Below are positions 9,710-18,458 of a DNA stretch of 64,000 bases, in pieces. Position numbers and translations under genes: made by a program. The number at the start of each line of letters is the position of its first letter. Within the stretch, counting starts at the first letter, position 1. Under the pieces are notes generated by a model. The model did not search any database and was not told the origin of the DNA. It saw nothing but the letters and a program-made list of their open reading frames with translations. Origin of the DNA: Sphingomonas sp. LR60 (lineage in GTDB: Bacteria > Pseudomonadota > Alphaproteobacteria > Sphingomonadales > Sphingomonadaceae). Location of the stretch: the NCBI RefSeq assembly GCF_036855935.1, contig NZ_JASPFK010000001.1:903501-967500 (forward strand), written 5' to 3'.

Positions 9710-11398
9710 ATGCGTCCCTATTGTCATCTGCTCGCCCCGTTATTGCTGGCCGGAACGCTGTTCGCCCCCGCCGACGCGCAGGGCGCCGCTGCCCCCCGCC
9801 CGGTGCGGATCACGGTCGACACCGCACGGACCGAGGGCAAGCTGCCCCGCATCTGGCGGTTCTTCGGCGCGGACGAGCCGAATTATGCGACGATGAAGGA
9901 CGGCACGAAGCTGATCGCCGAACTCGGCAAGCTGAAGCGCGGCGACATCTATTTCCGCGCGCACAATCTGCTCAACACCGGTGACGGCACCGCTGCGTTC
10001 AAATGGGGCAGCACCGACATCTATAACGAGACGCCCGACGGCAAGCCGATCTACAATTGGACCAACGTCGACCGGATCATCGACACCTATCGCGCGGCGG
10101 GTATCCACCCGTACCTGCAGATCGGGTTCATGCCGGAGGCGATGTCCTCCGCCCCCGCCGGCACGCCCTATCGCCACGATTGGCGGCCGGGGTTCGACTA
10201 TAAGCGGATCATGTCGGGCTGGGCCTATCCGCCCAAGGACTATGACAAGTGGCGCGAGCTGGTCTTCCAATGGACCAGGCACAATGTCGAACGCTACGGC
10301 CGTGCCGAGGTCGAGCGCTGGTATTTCGAGATCTGGAACGAGGCGAACGGCTGGTACTGGAAGGCCAGCCACGACGAATTCTACAAGATGCACGATTATG
10401 CGGTCGACGGCATCCGGCGCGCGCTGCCGACCGCACGCGTCGGCGGCCCGGATGCGGCGGGCGCGGGCGGCGCGTTCATGGACGGCTTCCTGAAGCACGT
10501 CACCTCCGGCCGGAACTACGCCACCGGGCAGGTCGGCACGCCCACCGACTTTCTCGCGTTTCACGCCAAGGGCCGCCCGACCTTCGTCGACGGCCATGTC
10601 CGAATGGGGATCGCGCAACAGCTCAAGGAGGCGAACGACGGCTTCACCAAGACGCTGTCGATCCCGGCGCTCGCGACAAAGCCGGTGGTGATCGGCGAAA
10701 GCGATCCGGAGGGGTGCGCCGCCTGTCCGGGGCCGGCGAACGCCTATCGCAACGGCACGATGTATTCGAGCTACACCGCCGCCAGCTTCGCGCGGATGTG
10801 GGAGCTGGCGGCGCGCCGCAAGGTCAATCTCGACGGTGCGCTGACCTGGGCGTTCGAGTTCGAGGACCAGCCATGGTTCGCCGGCTATCGGCAATTGTCG
10901 TCGAACGGCGTCGACCTGCCGGTGCTCAACGTCTTCCGCCTGTTCGCGCAGCTCGGCGACGATCGGCTGGCCGCGACCAGCGACGCGCAACTGCCGCTAG
11001 ATACCGTGATGAGCGAGGGCGTGCGCGGCGCCGCCGACGTCGGGACGATCGCGACCCGCACCGCCGACGGCAAGGTCGCGGTGCTCGTCTGGCACTATCA
11101 CGACGACGACGTTCCCGGCGCAAGTGCTGCGGTGACGCTGGCGTTCGGTGGATTGAAGGGGCGTCCGGCGCGCGCGACGCTCTGGCGGGTCGATGGCGAC
11201 AATGCCAATGCGTTTACCGCGTGGAAGAAGATGGGCTCGCCGATCGCGCCCGACGACGCGCAATATCTGCAACTCGAAAAGGCATCGATGATGCAACCGC
11301 AGCCGCTCGTGCTGACCGGCGGGAAGGGCGGCACCGCCACCACGACGCTCGACGTCCCGCGGCAGGGGATCGCGCTGGTCGTGATCGATGCCAAGTAG
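9710..11398 (+). CDS. GH39-like glycoside hydrolase (beta-xylosidase family), exported
   Basis: Secreted or periplasmic glycosidase of 562 residues with a signal peptide ending ADA-QG (about 1-24). The catalytic (beta/alpha)8 barrel has the clan GH-A signature WYFEIWNEANGWYW, placing the acid/base Glu at 211, and VVIGESDPEGC, placing the likely nucleophile Glu at 330. The C-terminal part (about 430-562) is a beta-sandwich with ADVGTIATRTADGKVAVLVWHYHDDD, the accessory domain usual in GH39 xylosidases. Length agrees with the family (about 500-560). AGAGGATC precedes the ATG. It would release a monosaccharide from oligomers imported by the preceding receptor. GH39 also contains other specificities (arabinobiosidase, iduronidase, galactosidase), so the sugar is not certain. 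Confidence 0.82.
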   Translation: MRPYCHLLAPLLLAGTLFAPADAQGAAAPRPVRITVDTARTEGKLPRIWRFFGADEPNYATMKDGTKLIAELGKLKRGDIYFRAHNLLNTGDGTAAFKWGSTDIYNETPDGKPIYNWTNVDRIIDTYRAAGIHPYLQIGFMPEAMSSAPAGTPYRHDWRPGFDYKRIMSGWAYPPKDYDKWRELVFQWTRHNVERYGRAEVERWYFEIWNEANGWYWKASHDEFYKMHDYAVDGIRRALPTARVGGPDAAGAGGAFMDGFLKHVTSGRNYATGQVGTPTDFLAFHAKGRPTFVDGHVRMGIAQQLKEANDGFTKTLSIPALATKPVVIGESDPEGCAACPGPANAYRNGTMYSSYTAASFARMWELAARRKVNLDGALTWAFEFEDQPWFAGYRQLSSNGVDLPVLNVFRLFAQLGDDRLAATSDAQLPLDTVMSEGVRGAADVGTIATRTADGKVAVLVWHYHDDDVPGASAAVTLAFGGLKGRPARATLWRVDGDNANAFTAWKKMGSPIAPDDAQYLQLEKASMMQPQPLVLTGGKGGTATTTLDVPRQGIALVVIDAK

Positions 11399-12662
11399 CA
11401 CGCCGACGCCCCGGACGGCGGCGCGCGGCGGCTGGGGCATCGCCTTCGTCGTCGCGGTCGCGATTGCGATCAGCTATCTCGACCGCCAAACGCTGCCCTG
11501 GGCGATCGCCAGCATCCAGCGTGACATACCGATCGGCAACCAGACCAAGGCGCTGCTCGATTCGGCGTTCCTCGCCACCTACGGCCTCATGTATCTCGGC
11601 GGCGGCTGGCTGCTCGACCGGATCGGGACGCGCCGCGGGTTCGTCGCAATCATGGCCTTCTGGTCGCTCGCCTGCGCCAGCCACGGCCTGGCCGGCGGGG
11701 TCGCGGCGCTGATCGTCAGCCGCCTGTTGCTCGGCATGGGCGAGGGCGGCGGCTTTCCGGCGGCGACGCGCGCGGTGGCGGAGCGGTTCGCGCCGGAACG
11801 GCGCGCCACCGCGCTGGGGATCATCAACGCCGGCACCTCGGTCGGCGCGGTGATCGCGCCGCCGCTGATCGCGCTGCTGCTCACGCACGCCGACTGGCTG
11901 GGGCTGGCGAGCTGGCGCTGGGTATTCTTCGTCACCGGCGCGTTCGGGCTGGCCTGGGCGCTGTGGTGGGCGATCGTCTACCGCGATCCACCGGCGGCCG
12001 TGGTGGTGAGCGAGGTCGCGGCGCCCCGCCTGCGCGACCTGCTGGCGCGGCGCGAGGTGCTGGGCGTCGTCGGCGCCAAGTTCCTCAGCGACGGCGCCTG
12101 GTATTTCTACCTCTTCTGGCTGCCGAAGTATCTGTTCGACGCCCATGCGTTCGACCTGAAACAGGCCGCGACGATCGGCTGGATTCCCTATGCCGCGGCG
12201 GGTGTCGGCAGTGTCGCGGCGGGCGGTTTGTCGAGCCGGCTGCTGGCGCGCGGTCTCTCGGTGAACGCCGCGCGCAAGATCGCGCTCGGCGCCTGCGCCG
12301 CCTGTATGCCATGGGTGATGCTGGTGCCCGCCGCACCGTCGATCGGCTGGGTGATCGCGCTCTTCAGCCTCGCCTTTTTCGGGCAGCAGGGCTGGTCGAC
12401 GCTGGTGATGACGCTGCCGACCGACCTGATCCCGCGCGCGGCGCTCGGCCGCGTTGCCGGGCTGGTCGGGATGGGCGGGGCGTTCGGCGGGATCGTTATG
12501 GGGCAGGCGGCGGGCTGGGCGCTCGACCACGGCTTTGGCTACGCGCCCGTCCTCGCCACCGCCGCCTCGCTCCACCTTATCGCCTTCGCCCTCATCTGCC
12601 TCGCCGTGCCGCGCATCGTGCGGCTCGATTTCAGTTCCGATTCCAGGAGAGTTTTGTCGTGA
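11388..12662 (+). CDS. MFS transporter, hexuronate/sugar-acid (ACS) type
   Basis: Inner-membrane major facilitator of 424 residues with 12 predicted helices. The first helix contains AISYLDRQTLPWA and the loop after helix 2 has the MFS signature GGGWLLDRIGTRRGF; helix 4 has SRLLLGMGEGGGFPAATRAVAERF, a pattern typical of the anion:cation symporter subfamily (ExuT, GudP, galactonate transporters). The start overlaps the end of the GH39 gene by 11 bp, indicating translational coupling. Its position between a glycosidase and a sugar-acid dehydratase supports uptake of an aldonate or uronate released in the periplasm. The exact substrate is not determined by sequence. Confidence 0.88.
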   Translation: MPSSTPTPRTAARGGWGIAFVVAVAIAISYLDRQTLPWAIASIQRDIPIGNQTKALLDSAFLATYGLMYLGGGWLLDRIGTRRGFVAIMAFWSLACASHGLAGGVAALIVSRLLLGMGEGGGFPAATRAVAERFAPERRATALGIINAGTSVGAVIAPPLIALLLTHADWLGLASWRWVFFVTGAFGLAWALWWAIVYRDPPAAVVVSEVAAPRLRDLLARREVLGVVGAKFLSDGAWYFYLFWLPKYLFDAHAFDLKQAATIGWIPYAAAGVGSVAAGGLSSRLLARGLSVNAARKIALGACAACMPWVMLVPAAPSIGWVIALFSLAFFGQQGWSTLVMTLPTDLIPRAALGRVAGLVGMGGAFGGIVMGQAAGWALDHGFGYAPVLATAASLHLIAFALICLAVPRIVRLDFSSDSRRVLS

Positions 12663-13837
12663 AGATCACCGAAGTCCGCACCCGCGTCGTGCAATGGAAG
12701 GGGCAGACGCAGGCGCTGCCGCCGCATTTCTGCACCAACCCGATGGACGCCGTCTCACCGATGCTGTCCCCCGACACCATGGGCAGCTTCACCTTCCACG
12801 GCTGGCTGATCGTCGAGGTCTTCACCGACAAGGGGCTGGTCGGCATCGGCAATGCCGCGCTGGCGCCGATGCTCGCCAAGCAGTTGATCGACGCGCATCT
12901 CGCCCCGCTGCTGATCGGTCATGACCCATGGGATACGGAATTCCTGTGGCAGCACATGTACCGTAAGACGATGGCCTTCGGACGCAAGGGCCTGGTGATG
13001 GCCGCGATCTCCGCGATCGACATCGCGCTCTGGGATCTGATGGGCAAGGACGCCCGCCAGCCGTGCTTCCGCCTGATGGGCGGTCGCACGCGCCCGCGGA
13101 TCCCGGTCTATGCCAGCCGTCTCTATTCGATCCCGCTCGACCAATTGGCAGCGGAGGCCACGCGCTACAAGGCGCAAGGGTTCAAGGCGATGAAGCTGCG
13201 CTTCGGCTGGGGCCCCGACGATGGCGCCGCGGGCATGGCGCGCAACGTCGAACTGGTGCGCACCGTGCGCGACGCGGTCGGTGACGAGATCGACGTGATG
13301 GCCGATGCCTATATGGGCTGGAGCCTCGATTATGCGAAGCGGATGATGCGGTTGATCGAGCCGTTCAACCTGCGCTGGCTGGAGGAGGCGATCATCCCCG
13401 ACGATCTCCACGGCTATCACGAGCTGCGCCGCTTCGGCTCCACGCCGATCGCGGCGGGCGAGCACGAATTCACCAGCTACGGTTTCCGCCAGCTGATCGA
13501 GGCGCGGGCGCTCGACTATATCCAGTTCGACACCAACCGCGTCGGCGGGTTGACCGCTGCGCGCAAGATCCAGGCACTGGCCGAGGCGCATGGCATCCCG
13601 GTCGTCCCGCACGCCGGACAGATGCACAATTACCATGTCGTCATGGCCAGCCTGAATTCGCCGATCGCCGAATATTTTCCCAAGGTCGACGTGGAGGTCG
13701 GCAACGAATTGTTCTGGTATGTTTTCAAGGGCGAACCGGTCGCCGAGGACGGCTATGTCTCGCTCAGCGACGACGTGCCCGGTCTGGGGCTGGAAATCGA
13801 CGAGGCTGCGCTGGCCAATTTCGAGGTGACGCAATGA
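12659..13837 (+). CDS. Enolase-superfamily sugar-acid dehydratase, L-rhamnonate dehydratase-like
   Basis: Cytoplasmic Mg-dependent acid-sugar dehydratase of 392 residues. The GTG start at 12659 overlaps the TGA of the MFS gene (GTGA) and is preceded by AGGAG 9 bp upstream; a longer open frame upstream is antisense-like noise inside the MFS gene. An N-terminal capping domain is followed by the (beta/alpha)7-beta barrel with metal ligands Asp216 (MADAYMGW), Glu242 (RWLEEAI) and Glu268 (AAGEHEF), and a catalytic His at 318 (PHAGQMHNYH). RFGWGPDDGAAGM and the spacing of these motifs resemble L-rhamnonate dehydratase more than mandelate racemase or galactonate dehydratase. It would convert an aldonate to a 2-keto-3-deoxy acid. 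Substrate moderately certain. Confidence 0.8.
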   Translation: MKITEVRTRVVQWKGQTQALPPHFCTNPMDAVSPMLSPDTMGSFTFHGWLIVEVFTDKGLVGIGNAALAPMLAKQLIDAHLAPLLIGHDPWDTEFLWQHMYRKTMAFGRKGLVMAAISAIDIALWDLMGKDARQPCFRLMGGRTRPRIPVYASRLYSIPLDQLAAEATRYKAQGFKAMKLRFGWGPDDGAAGMARNVELVRTVRDAVGDEIDVMADAYMGWSLDYAKRMMRLIEPFNLRWLEEAIIPDDLHGYHELRRFGSTPIAAGEHEFTSYGFRQLIEARALDYIQFDTNRVGGLTAARKIQALAEAHGIPVVPHAGQMHNYHVVMASLNSPIAEYFPKVDVEVGNELFWYVFKGEPVAEDGYVSLSDDVPGLGLEIDEAALANFEVTQ

Positions 13838-14702
13838 CGGAACGCACGATCGCCTTTCTCGGGCTTGGGATCATGGGCGCGGGGATGGCGCACCGGCTGA
13901 TCGCGGCAGGGTTCGATGTGGTGGTGTGGAACCGCTCCCCGGACAAGGCCGCGCCGCTCGCCGCCGCCGGTGCACGCGTCGCCGCCACCCCCGCCGCTGC
14001 CGCGCAGGGCGCTGGCGTGGTCGTGGCGATGCTCGCCGACGACGTCGCCTCGCGCAGCGCGTGGCTGGGTGCGGACGGCGCGCTGGCCGCGATGGCGCCC
14101 GGCACCGTCGCGATCGAGTCGAGCACGTTGACCGTCGAATGGGTCCGCACGCTCGAGGCCGAGGCCGCTGCGGCGGGCGTCCGGCTGCTCGACGCGCCGG
14201 TCAGCGGTAGCCGTCAGCAGGCCGAGGAGGAAGCCTCCGCTTCCTGGTCGGCGGCGACGCCGACGCGCTGGCACAGGCGCGCGCCGCATTGGGCGCGATG
14301 GGCAGCGAGATCGTCCACCTCGGCCCCTCGGGAAGCGGCGCGGTGTTCAAGCTCATCAACAACTTCCTCTGCGGCGTGCAGGTCGCCAGCCTCGCCGAGG
14401 CGGTGGTGATGATCGAGCGCAGCGGAATGGACGCCGCGCGCATCGTGCCACTGCTGATCGCGGGCGCGCCCGGCAGCCCGATCGCGAAGCTCATCGCGCC
14501 CCGTATGCTCGATCGTGACTACGACCCGCGCTTCTTCCTGCCGTTGATGGCAAAGGACCTCGGCTATGCTCAGGCCGCCTTCGCCGAGCAGTCCATCGAT
14601 CTGCCAAGCGCCGCGGCCGCACGCGCGCGGTTCGAAGCGGCGGCGGCAGACCACGCCGTCGACGACATGTCGGCGGTCGTCGAGGGCGTCCGCAAAGGCT
14701 GA
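13834..14702 (+). pseudogene. NAD(P)-dependent beta-hydroxyacid dehydrogenase (HIBADH family), one-base frameshift
   Basis: Member of the 3-hydroxyisobutyrate/tartronate-semialdehyde reductase family. The start overlaps the preceding TGA (ATGA). The Rossmann motif GLGIMG is at residues 10-15, WNRSPDKAAPL gives the NADP-type second strand, and DAPVSGS the substrate-binding segment. The frame is lost in GAGGAGGAAGC at about 14229-14230; one extra G continues as EEGSLRFLVGGDADALAQARAALGAMGSEIVHLG, and then the catalytic-Lys helix GSGAVFKLINNFL. The repaired length is 289 residues, exactly typical. As last gene of the operon it could reduce or oxidise a hydroxyacid produced downstream of the dehydratase. 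The indel is probably a sequence error, but a true loss cannot be excluded. Confidence 0.85.
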
Positions 14703-14751
14703 TTGCTTTACCGGTGACGGCGGGCGCCAGAATGTGGGCCGCCGGAGCCGA

Positions 14752-14792
14752 AGCGTCCCCCGGCGAAGGCCGGGGCCCAGCTGGGGGACGCT
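14752..14792. repeat. Nested palindrome, dispersed repeat type
   Basis: Outer arms AGCGTCCCCC (14752-14761) and GGGGGACGCT (14783-14792) are perfect inverted repeats. Inside them lies CCCCGGCGAAGGCCGGGG, the same hairpin core found after the first receptor gene at 1677-1697. It starts 50 bp after the dehydrogenase stop and could serve as a transcription stop or mRNA-stabilising hairpin. Confidence 0.7.
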
Positions 14793-14823
14793 AGAGTGCG
14801 ATGACTCAACGTCGAACCGAAAC

Positions 14824-14900
14824 CGTCATTGCGAGCGCAGCGAAGCAATCCAGGGCGTCCTGGTTCGGCTCTGCATTGCTTCGCTGCGCTCGCAATGACG
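14824..14900. repeat. Perfect 26-bp inverted repeat (CGTCATTGCGAGCG family)
   Basis: The left arm at 14824-14849 begins CGTCATTGCGAGCGCAGCGA and the right arm at 14875-14900 is its exact reverse complement. The 25-nt loop itself contains a small CCAGG/CCTGG hairpin. Sequences of this kind are widely dispersed between genes in many proteobacteria. Size (77 bp), perfect arms and absence of coding capacity suggest a non-autonomous REP- or MITE-like element. No flanking target duplication was recognised. Confidence 0.8.
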
Positions 14901-15236
14901 AGCGTGGGTCGGCTCAAAGTCATCCTGGTCTAGTGGTGCACGTGGCGCTTTATCTCTCAATCCTTCCCAACCGAGCCCCGGCCTCAGCCGGGATACGAAG
15001 ACGGATGGCTCAAGCCAGCTAGATCAAACTCCGGTTCGCCGGCACCCGCATCCCCCGCGCCTTCGCCTTCCTCAGATTCCGTTGCTATTTTCCCACCGCG
15101 ACGGTGCTATTTTCGGCTGCGTTCGTGCACCGTCCGTGCCGGGATCGGCACCGTGGCGCACTCCGAATTCAACCTACGCTTCACGTTTGTCCTACTAACG
15201 CCCAACCAAACGAACCTCCTAAGACGCCGCTTCAAT

Positions 15237-15263
15237 CAGCCTCTCCCCTTAGGGGAGGGGCTG
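15237..15263. repeat. Short palindrome CTCCCC-TTA-GGGGAG
   Basis: Twelve-base arms (CAGCCTCTCCCC and GGGGAGGGGCTG) around TTA, with one mismatch. It is a third repeat type in the same non-coding stretch and resembles common dispersed intergenic palindromes of sphingomonads. Confidence 0.55.
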
Positions 15264-15510
15264 AAGTAGGGAGTCGCAGACCAAAACCTCGTAATCCCGC
15301 TCAAAAACCCCGCACTTTCCCAAGGAAAATGGTGACGTTACCGTGCCCGGCCCGGTGATGCGCAAAAGTCACGCTCGCTGACTTAGATCACTGCGGTGCA
15401 CTGGTCCGACAAGATATGGCTTGCGAGCCAACATCACCTTGGATATTTGCTTGTCCGAGTAATGGGCGATCAACGCTCATGCCGAACTGCAACTTAGAAG
15501 GGGGAGTCCT

Positions 15511-18393
15511 GTGGCACTCAAGCCTGTTGTTTTCGCTTCTGTTTCCGCTCTGGCGCTGCTCGCGGCGACGCCCGGTTACGCGCAGGCCAACCCCGAACAG
15601 CCCGGGCAGGCGGGTAGTCCGACAGATCAGGCGGGCACTGGTCCCGGCGGCACTGTCGCTGGCGACGACCAGGCCGAACAGGATATCGTCGTCACCGGCG
15701 TGCGCGCGTCGATCGTCGGTGCCCTCAACCGCCGCCGCAACTCGACGCAGATCGTCGACTCGATCGTCGCGGAAGATGTCGGCAAACTGCCCGACAACAA
15801 CGTCGTCGAGGCATTGCAGCGCGTTACCGGCATTCAGGTCACCGACCGCGGCCAAGGCGAAGCGGCGGGGATCGCGATCCGCGGCCTGCCCGACGCGCTG
15901 ACGACGCTCAACGGCCGCAACATCTTTACCGCGTCCGGACAGGCGTTTGCGCTTCAGGACGTATCGGCGAACCTCGTGAAGCGTGTCGACGTGTTCAAGA
16001 CGCGCGCCGCCGATCAGATCGAGACCGGCCTTGCCGGGCAGGTTGACGTCGTCACGCGTCGTCCGTTCGATTTCAACGGCTTCGCCATCTCCGCGCTGGC
16101 GCGCGGGATCTACGATCAGGAAGCCGACAAGATCAATCCGAACGGCGCGCTGCTCATCAGCGATCGTTGGGAAACCGGCATCGGCGACATCGGCGTGCTG
16201 GTCAACGGCAGCTACACGCGCTCGAAGTTCCGCACGATGTCGACGACGGCGGGCGCCTTCGTGCCGTTCGCCACGCTCACGCCGCCCGCGGGAACGTGCC
16301 TGGATCCTTTCCAGCGTATCTTCCCGGCACCGGTCAACCCGACCACGGGTGAGTTCATCAACACCTGTGGGCTGGGCAATTGGAAGGCCGGGAACGAGAC
16401 CGGGCTGCCGACCGCAACCGGATCGACGCTGCCGGTCAATGGGATCGCGACGCCTTACTGGCTGTCGCGCGACGCGGTTTTCTCTTCTGATCTGTATGGC
16501 TTGCGTGAACGCCCATCCGCGAACATCGCGGTGCAATGGGCGCCCAACAGCAGCTCGGTCTACACCGCCGAAGCCTATTACGCTGGGTTCCGCGGCGAAA
16601 CGTTCAACAGCCTGCAATTCAGTTTCGTCGATTACTGGAAATCGCCACAGAACCCGACGCTCTACGACGGAACCAACATCGTTAAATCCCGTGTCGCCAA
16701 CGACGTCTACGGCTTCAACAGCGGCGACTATAACCGCGCGAAGACCGACAGCTTCGTCTATGCCTTGAACGGCAAATGGGATCTGGGGGGACGCGGCAAC
16801 ATCGTCGCCGATGCCGCCTATCAAACCAGCAAGACCCAGTCCGACTTCTTCGCGCAGCGTGTCGAACGCACTGCCCAGCAGATCGTCGTCGACTTCAACG
16901 CTGGCGGCGGGCTGCCGTCCTACCACTTCAACGATGACAAACTGCTGACTGATCCCGCGCAGTGGAATGTCGCCCAATTGTATGACAATTCCAACCGCGA
17001 TACCGGCAGCGCATTCACCGCCACGCTCGACGGCAACTACACCTGGGACTCCGGCTTCGTCCGCCAGATCAAGGCAGGATTCCGCTTCGACGATCGACGC
17101 GCGTCCAGCTTCGTGCGCACCGCCGACGCTGCGCCGCTCAACCGCTCGTTGGCCAGCTTCCCGACCGAGGCGACCTTCACCAACAGCGACTTCTACCAGG
17201 GTCGCGCCGACGTACCGACCAGCTGGGTGCTGCCGAACGGCTATTACAATTATCGAAATCGCGATACGATTCGCGGGCTTTACGGCCTACCGACCTCGAG
17301 CCAGCTGAAGACGACCGAGGTGTTCAGCGTCGACGAGAAGACGTTGGCGGCATACCTTCAGGCGGATGGCGAACTCTCGATCTTCGGGCGTCCGCTGAAG
17401 CTCCAGGCCGGCGTTCGTTACGTGGCGGTGGATACCGACGCGATCTTCCGCGATCGCTTCAACAACGGCGCGATCTCGCGGTCGTCGCCGGGGTCGGATC
17501 GCTTCCTGCCCAGCTTCACCGCCCGCTACGAATTGACCGACAATTTCCGCGTCCGCTTCAACTACGGCGAGACGCTCCGCCGCCCCGACTTCAGCGCCAT
17601 CAACCCGAACTTCTCGCTGACGGGTGATCTGACCGGGGTCGGATACGGCACCGGCGGCGCTGGCACCGCGACGCTGCAGCCAACCACATCCAAGAACTAC
17701 GACGTTGCGGTCGAATGGTATTTCGATCGCAACAGCGCGATCACGGTCACCGGTTTCCGACGCGAAATCAGTGGCCTGGTGGTGCCAGTCAGCCAGCTGG
17801 AATTCATTCCCAACAACGGCATCGTCGCGGGCAAGACCGACAATTTCGTCATCAGCCGCCCGGCGAACGCGTCGGACGGCGTGCTCAAGGGACTAGAAGT
17901 CGGGCTCACCTACTTCCCGACCTATCTGCCTTCGGTTCTCGATGGCTTGGGTTTCCAGGGCAGCCTGACCCTGCTGGATTCAACGCAGAACGTGCCCGAG
18001 TTCAACCTGGCCGGGCAGCAGACCGGCGAGCTGCGCTCCGGCTTCTTCGGCGTGTCGGATTTGTCGTACAATGCCACGCTCGCCTACGACAACGGCCCGA
18101 TCGGCGCACGCCTCTCCTACGTCTGGCGCAAGGCATGGCAGGTTCGGTACGAGGCCCGGTTGTTCGCTAACCCCTTGGGCGTCTGGCGCCGGCCGGAGGG
18201 CAGCCTCGACTTCCAGCTGACCGCCAAACTGACCGACCGCCTCGGTCTGACCTTCGACGCGGTCAATCTGCTCCGACTAAAGCAGCAGGAGTATTACAAG
18301 TTCGGCGATGCCGGCGACGAAAACCGCTACAACCTCGGCTCCGTCCTGGTGCCCAGGACGTTCGCGGTTGGCGTGCGATATAGCTTCAACTGA
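15511..18393 (+). CDS. TonB-dependent receptor paired with an arabinanase gene
   Basis: Outer-membrane receptor of 960 residues. It starts with GTG at 15511 behind a strong GAAGGGGGAG site, has a signal peptide (about 1-25, GYA-QA), a Gly/Pro/Gln-rich spacer, a TonB box DIVVTG at 58-63, and the plug sequence IVAEDVGKLPDNNVVEALQRVTGIQV followed by IAIRGLPDALTTLNGRN. The plug is very similar to that of the receptor at 6924, so the two are close paralogues of the same carbohydrate-type subfamily; the barrels differ. It ends in AVGVRYSFN. The GH43 lipoprotein 65 bp downstream suggests an arabinan- or arabinoxylan-derived ligand. That link is inference. Confidence 0.92.
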   Translation: MALKPVVFASVSALALLAATPGYAQANPEQPGQAGSPTDQAGTGPGGTVAGDDQAEQDIVVTGVRASIVGALNRRRNSTQIVDSIVAEDVGKLPDNNVVEALQRVTGIQVTDRGQGEAAGIAIRGLPDALTTLNGRNIFTASGQAFALQDVSANLVKRVDVFKTRAADQIETGLAGQVDVVTRRPFDFNGFAISALARGIYDQEADKINPNGALLISDRWETGIGDIGVLVNGSYTRSKFRTMSTTAGAFVPFATLTPPAGTCLDPFQRIFPAPVNPTTGEFINTCGLGNWKAGNETGLPTATGSTLPVNGIATPYWLSRDAVFSSDLYGLRERPSANIAVQWAPNSSSVYTAEAYYAGFRGETFNSLQFSFVDYWKSPQNPTLYDGTNIVKSRVANDVYGFNSGDYNRAKTDSFVYALNGKWDLGGRGNIVADAAYQTSKTQSDFFAQRVERTAQQIVVDFNAGGGLPSYHFNDDKLLTDPAQWNVAQLYDNSNRDTGSAFTATLDGNYTWDSGFVRQIKAGFRFDDRRASSFVRTADAAPLNRSLASFPTEATFTNSDFYQGRADVPTSWVLPNGYYNYRNRDTIRGLYGLPTSSQLKTTEVFSVDEKTLAAYLQADGELSIFGRPLKLQAGVRYVAVDTDAIFRDRFNNGAISRSSPGSDRFLPSFTARYELTDNFRVRFNYGETLRRPDFSAINPNFSLTGDLTGVGYGTGGAGTATLQPTTSKNYDVAVEWYFDRNSAITVTGFRREISGLVVPVSQLEFIPNNGIVAGKTDNFVISRPANASDGVLKGLEVGLTYFPTYLPSVLDGLGFQGSLTLLDSTQNVPEFNLAGQQTGELRSGFFGVSDLSYNATLAYDNGPIGARLSYVWRKAWQVRYEARLFANPLGVWRRPEGSLDFQLTAKLTDRLGLTFDAVNLLRLKQQEYYKFGDAGDENRYNLGSVLVPRTFAVGVRYSFN

Positions 18394-18458
18394 CCTCGGG
18401 ACAAGGGCGGACCCATCGGTTCGCCCGCTCGTGCATCGATGGAAAAGGAACACCGCTC

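Larger units (their letters stand above)
14703..15510. other. Non-coding stretch with three palindromic repeats
   Basis: The 808 bp between the dehydrogenase gene and the next receptor gene have no convincing gene. Short open frames here run through the palindromes and have no family features. Three separate inverted repeats are listed individually (14752-14792, 14824-14900, 15237-15263). The last 250 bp must hold the promoter of the following TBDR operon, but no clear -35/-10 pair or operator stands out. Confidence 0.7.

Noticed and set aside
14708..15358. Short open frames of 60-110 codons in the non-coding stretch
   Set aside because: They run through palindromic repeats and translate to repeat-derived sequence; no ribosome-binding sites or conserved features.
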